DNA from: Hymenopus coronatus
Taxonomy: Eukaryota; Arthropoda; Insecta; Mantodea; Hymenopodidae
DNA: 64,000 bases
Direction: 5' to 3'
Assembly (NCBI GenBank): GCA_030762935.1
Contig: CM060895.1
Span: 34,499,501 to 34,563,500, forward strand
The notes under the pieces were generated by a model that worked only from the letters and a program-made list of their open reading frames with translations, searched no databases and was not told the DNA's origin. This document shows, piece after piece, positions 59,488-64,000 of this stretch (the first letter of the stretch is position 1; each line of letters starts with the position of its first letter). The position numbers and the translations under genes were made by a program.

Positions 59488-60180
59488 TTCAAGGAAGTGT
59501 TGTATTCCTCTAAACAATTTGGTATCAAGATTTTACTAGAAATTTGCATTCTGAGATCCGCTAAAATGAAAAAAGGCACATGAACAGAAATGCCTGATAA
59601 ATACCAAACTTAGTTAATTGAGAAATTGAGTAATAGTGACGTTCAAATTATACAAGTATGTTGAGTTAAAAACCGACTCCACAAATATGCTTCTACCAAA
59701 CTTAGTATTTAAGTTCAGTATCCCTTAAGGACGCAACAGGAAGATTTTTCAAGAAAATTCACCCACCCAAACTACCCTTTAATGGACAACTTTTCTTGGT
59801 TTTTAAATTTCTCATAATGGCACTAATGGTTTAAAGTAGAATACCACATGCTCAAGACAAATAAAACATGTATCTTGAATTTTCTGGACTTTTGAAGTTC
59901 CCTTCATTCTGAATGAATTCTGTATAAATGCAAACCAAAACATATGGACAAAAGTATACAGCATAAAAATATAGATCTCTAATTTACATAAAATAAATTT
60001 TTATGACATTAATTAACCATTTAGGAGAAATTCATTTTTATGTTTTGAATTTTCAAATACTTTCAATTTTAAGTTCTAAGCAGCCATTCAATTATTTTGC
60101 ATAATCATGAAAAAGCAGAAAATTCAAAGCCATGATATAATGGTCCATTTTTTAAGATTGACTATTGCTGCACCCTCCTG
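59488..60180 (+). repeat. Dispersed repeat R2-R1 composite copy
   Basis: The first part (GTTGTATTCCTCTAAACAAT, ATCAAGATTTTACTAGAAAT) matches R2. It continues into TACCAAACTTAGTATTTAAG, TATCCCTTAAGGACGCAAC, CACCCAAACTACCCTTTA and on to AAAGCCATGATATAATGG, matching R1 at 41790-42480. R2 may therefore be the 5' part of the same long repeat. Confidence 0.65.
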
Positions 60181-62679
60181 TATACTTTTTATATCCAATG
60201 AAACTTTCAATAAAATCGCAAATGTTTGCATCTCTACAAACATTTATCTCAATTAACATGAAATGATAGAAGAAAAGGCTTTTGTAATAATAGTTTGCAG
60301 AAGAGTGGATAAAGAAAACCATTGAATGCAACACCACCACAGATATTTTTGTTGCATACAGTAAACTTAATGCTATTTATAAGAGGAACCCCCTCACCCC
60401 CTAGGCATACACGGCGATCTAAATGGAAAATCTTCAGGTCCTCAACTATAATCACACAGGGTGTCCAACCTAGACCATGTTAATGCAGGCAGTATCACCA
60501 GAAACATCGATTGGTTTTTAAGGTGGAATTGAGGGTGATAAAATGTCCAAATACTTGCCACATGAAGGTTATACATTGTAAATTTCTTCTGAACACCACG
60601 TGGAGTTGAAACACAGGTGTGTTTGTGCTGCCATTGGACAAACACTTAATGAAGACACTGATGCCATCCTGCATGACTTCTAAAATAGGAGCTAGCTCAG
60701 CATGTCTTTGCTCTTAGACATAACCAGGTTTTCCATAACCTATATCATCTTCTCTTAGAGTGAGTAATGCATAATCTTATTTAATCTCTTGTGTCCAGTT
60801 TCTATGGAGTGCTCATGCTATGCTGGACTGGGAGTATACCATACCCACAGACCAGCTATCCCATCAATGTTCACTGAGAAGCACTGTACAAAGTGCACGT
60901 TCATTTCTGCACACATACATGAAAATGAGTAGAAAAAGAGACTCTGCTCTTTCTTTCACATCAAAGAGGTTTAAGACACTGAATATTATAGACTCTAATT
61001 TCATGTTTTATTCAAAAAAAATCTGAGATCACTAATTGGTCTATTCTCAAAATATAATTAGCAGTTGGCAGTTTGGCAAGTATTTTAATACTTACCAACA
61101 AGTGCAATTACTGCGTAGACAGAGGTGTAATCAAGTTCTGGGGTAGTCCCTATTATTATTATTTTTTTTTTTTTTTTTTTTTGCTTGGCAAATTATGTAT
61201 GGATTTTTGTTCAGGATTTAATGAAAGTTACCCCTAACAATACAAATAATTTCAATAACATTTAATATATAATAATAGGAAGAAATATAACAATTGTAGC
61301 CTCTAAATTAAAAAAGAACAATGAAAAATAACCACCTCCATCTATTTTTTCAAATGAAAACTTCTGATTTTGTATCCATTAGACAAATTAAGAATCTATC
61401 TCTATCTTCAGCAATAAAAATCACTAGATTAGCTATATAACACACATTGGTTTGCTTCAGCTGTCCTTAATACTCATTGGCTAGGCTCTACATGACAAAA
61501 CAGAAGACTGAGAGGTTTAATGCAGTGATATCCCCTTTCTTGTCTTTTCCAGCTAATATGCCCAATATACATTGGCCAGTCACGCTACTCCCACCTGAGA
61601 ATACAGGCTACAAATACACTGCGAACAGAATTTAGATTTTTTGCAAGGAGCCCAGTCAGTGGCTGGTGTCATTTTTTAGGCATTGTAACCTTTAAATCCT
61701 GTATAAATAATATGAAAATAAAAAAAAAAAAAATTGCATATATATATATATATATAAAGTGAGGATAAAACATACATAAACATAATAACACTAACAACAA
61801 ATATTAATAACTAATAACATGCTGCTCGCAAAGAACTTGAGCACGTGCTGCAGATTGCAAACTGTAAGATGCTATTGGAAATATCAAGAGCTGGCAACAT
61901 AGCCGCTTCCACTTCTGTTTTATGGCTGACTGACCAGAATGCTGCCTTGTGATTGGCTCAGGAAACTATATTTTTACAAGTGTGTCAACCTAACTACAAG
62001 CTGTCAAGCGTAAAGATTCAGCAACTGGGATATAGTCATAAACTCAAAGTTCTACTTCAGATAACTATGAATATCTAAACTTGAACTTGTTGTGGGAAAA
62101 AAAAAAAAGTTTGAGGGGAAAAAACTTTCTTGGCCATTAAAAATAAGATCTACAATTAGTAGGCTTCTGATGTTCTCAAAATAATTTTGCTCTTCAAATA
62201 ACATTTTTGTCAGACAAGATATTTCCTATTTGTCTTAAATGTTAAAAACTGTCATTTAAATTCATCCATTTTTTGTTCTTTCTTTTTCAAAACTTTTATG
62301 AATATATGCTGAAAAATAATAAAACAGAATCTCCCTTTATCAGGTTAGTTGCTCTTGATTGGTTTAAATAACATGACTGAACTATCAACAGCAATGATAA
62401 GCCAGAACATGCTTTCACACAACAAAGGTTGAATATTTTCTTAAGAATAGGACACATTATTTCAACACATTTTTGTTATAAAAGAATAAAACTAAATAAG
62501 CCCTGATTTTAAAATACTGCTTTAATTTCTTGGTCCACTTTCTGTGACAAATCTATGGCTTCAAGCCAAGTGAACTTTTTTTGTTTGTAGTGTTTAACAT
62601 CCTTTTTAATTACTTGTGGTACTGCAGGCAATGACACTGATGATACATGAATGAAGATGGAGTACTGGTAAAATGTGAT

Positions 62680-62805
62680 GGCGGGGGAAACCAGAGAACC
62701 CAGAAAAATCCATCCCTGCGCCGCTTTGTCCACCACAAATCTCACATGCAGTTGCTTGGGATCGAATCCGGGCCATCTAGGTGAGAGGCCATGGTGCGGC
62801 CGAAC
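62680..62805 (-). repeat. tRNA-like SINE
   Basis: The minus strand has CGGCCGCACCATGGCCTCTC and, at tRNA-like spacing, the B box GGATTCGATCCCAAGCAACT. GC and CpG content are well above the surroundings. The minus-strand frame across it (62745-62512) reads through the repeat and is not treated as a gene. Confidence 0.55.
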
Positions 62806-63309
62806 TGTTGGAGCATCAACTTTTCAGGAGTGTGTATTTCACCCATCTTCAGAATGCTGGCTGACTTAGGCATGGTTGCATAATGGCAACTACTTCAGCT
62901 AGAGTAAGATGCTTTCTTGAGGTCCATGCTAACAAACCTTGCAGGAATGTGTCACATTTTCTACTTGGTCCGTGTTGATAACAGTCTATCAGTATAAATA
63001 TGGACCAGTTTTTCCTCCTTGTTATTCAGCATCCTCAAGATTGGAGAAATGCATGCCCTCAAAATGCTGTTGTTCCATTAACAACTTACCTGGCTTGAAG
63101 AGTAAGAACATCTAAAGTACACAAAACCATTGCCCTAGTTCTGATCCAAGTACAAAGGTAATCTAGGAAGTACTGATGTTTATGCATTTCAAATGTGCAG
63201 ATTGTTATCTAATTCTATTCAAGTCAAATTGTTTTCTGCACATCTTTTCTCAATGTTGTTGAGTGCCTGTCTGAAAAAAAGTTACTGTGCAGTTAAAAGT
63301 TATCCGCAG

Positions 63310-63811
63310 TTTTGTTTTATCAGGATCATTTCCATGAAGTAAAAGAAGTGGTTGCAAACCTTGAAGATTATACTGTACGTGTCTGTGATGCAAAAGTTGT
63401 GTTTGAAAGTGATATGATATATCAAGATGTGAATTTCATCCATGCGCATTTTTCTAGACTTACAAAAGCCATTGGGAGCCAGAATTGTGTGGTGCACTCC
63501 TCCAAAATTTACCCAGTATTGTCCAGAAAGTAGTTTGTTCACTGAATTCCACTCCAGGCAAAATTGGGGAGAACGTTAAACACAAGTTAGAAAGTGTGTT
63601 GAACTCAAACACCAGACTACAGAAGATTCAATCAATTAGTCAGTACTTGTGTGGAATTAAGGTTTCTTTGCCAGATAAATGCCCCAAAGCTTTGGTGCCA
63701 GTGTATAAATACTGTCTAATCATGTCAGTTGATGTAGAAAGATCATTCATTTTAATAGATAATAGACAAAGTTTCTCTTCAAAAAACATCAAAAGACTAT
63801 TCGTTGCCTAA
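63310..63811 (+). pseudogene. hAT-like transposase C-terminal relic
   Basis: Two overlapping plus-strand frames continue one another. The first (63312-63530) reads FHEVKEVVANLEDYTVRVCD and MIYQDVNFIHAHFSRLTKAI. The second (63485-63808) reads SQYLCGIKVSLPDKCPKALV and KYCLIMSVDVERSFILIDNR, ending KNIKRLFVA. The SVDVERSF...N motif is the mark of the hAT dimerisation region. A frameshift near 63500-63540 separates the parts. It could instead be a hAT-derived host gene exon, but the frame break argues against that. Confidence 0.6.
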
Positions 63812-64000
63812 TGCGATGGTATTTTGCAATATTTGATAGTATGTATATATTGGATAAATAAAACTCCACGATTTTAAGTTAATTTTCTTGAAATGTTTGC
63901 ATATTTTGGACATTTTTAGTGCATACTTGCACACATATTATAAGTATTTTAGTGCATTTAAATCCAGGTCCTAATAACAACTTAATAGCTCAAGATTATT

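Larger units (their letters stand above)
58845..64000 (-). other. HECTD1 upstream intron (open-ended)
   Basis: No HECTD1 exon was recognised on the minus strand in these 5.2 kb, so the preceding intron is longer than that. It holds the R2/R1 repeat (59488-60180), a poly-T run (61153-61182), an (AT)n run (61738-61756), a SINE (62680-62805) and a hAT-like relic (63310-63811). 60460-60680 begins with ACACAGGGTGTCCAACCTAG, possibly a transposon end, but no partner was found. Confidence 0.65.

Noticed and set aside
60455..60690. Transposon end beginning ACACAGGGTGTCCAA
   Set aside because: The start looks like a transposon terminus, but no inverted partner, target duplication or coding remnant was found.
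62509..62745. 78-codon minus-strand frame as an upstream HECTD1 exon
   Set aside because: Part of it overlaps a tRNA-like SINE and the sequence has no HECTD1 resemblance or phase-1 donor that fits exon a.
1..64000. CRISPR arrays, operons, prokaryotic promoters or riboswitches
   Set aside because: No regularly spaced short repeats or compact gene strings exist. The window is eukaryotic intronic DNA.

Overview
This is eukaryotic, AT-rich, intron-dominated DNA. One protein-coding gene is supported: the 3' half of a HECTD1 orthologue (HECT-type E3 ubiquitin ligase) on the minus strand. Twelve exons were placed between 58844 and 547, all with GT-AG junctions and matching phases. They read through without a stop for 1021 whole codons to a TAA at 549-547. 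The start of the gene lies beyond the right edge of the window, and no exon was found between 58845 and 64000. The catalytic HECT cysteine is codon 643-645, 31 residues before the C-terminus.

The repeats point to an arthropod: several mariner/Tc1 lineages, DUF4817-type transposon heads, Penelope-like debris and many tRNA-derived SINEs. A polyneopteran insect or a chelicerate would fit, but the sequence does not settle the species.

Layout, right to left along the gene: 64000-58845 is an open-ended upstream intron with a hAT-like relic, a SINE and a long dispersed repeat. The linker exon (58844-58440) is followed by a 12.3-kb intron holding two SINE families, a Penelope-type hairpin with a hammerhead-like core, a full-length dead mariner nested in another repeat, and a foldback element. 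Exons 46174-46005 and 40367-40236 encode a Ser/Thr-rich linker and an acidic tract. A 16.6-kb intron then carries a full-length mariner, a perfect 71-bp inverted repeat, SINEs, a decayed mariner, a mariner-derived foldback and a Penelope endonuclease relic. From 23642 to 13071 the exons are closer together and encode the region before the HECT domain and the HECT N-lobe. The last three exons (10631-10494, 4985-4458, 829-547) complete the HECT domain, with another foldback element, a mariner relic and SINEs in the introns.

The most unusual structures are not genes. They are (i) a perfect 71-bp hairpin at 36829-36992, (ii) a foldback family of about 870 bp present twice in mirror orientation, with an unrelated mariner of the same architecture and size at 28091-28955, and (iii) a hammerhead-like motif held in the loop of a roughly 75-bp stem at 49649-49838. 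No CRISPR array, operon or prokaryotic gene is present.
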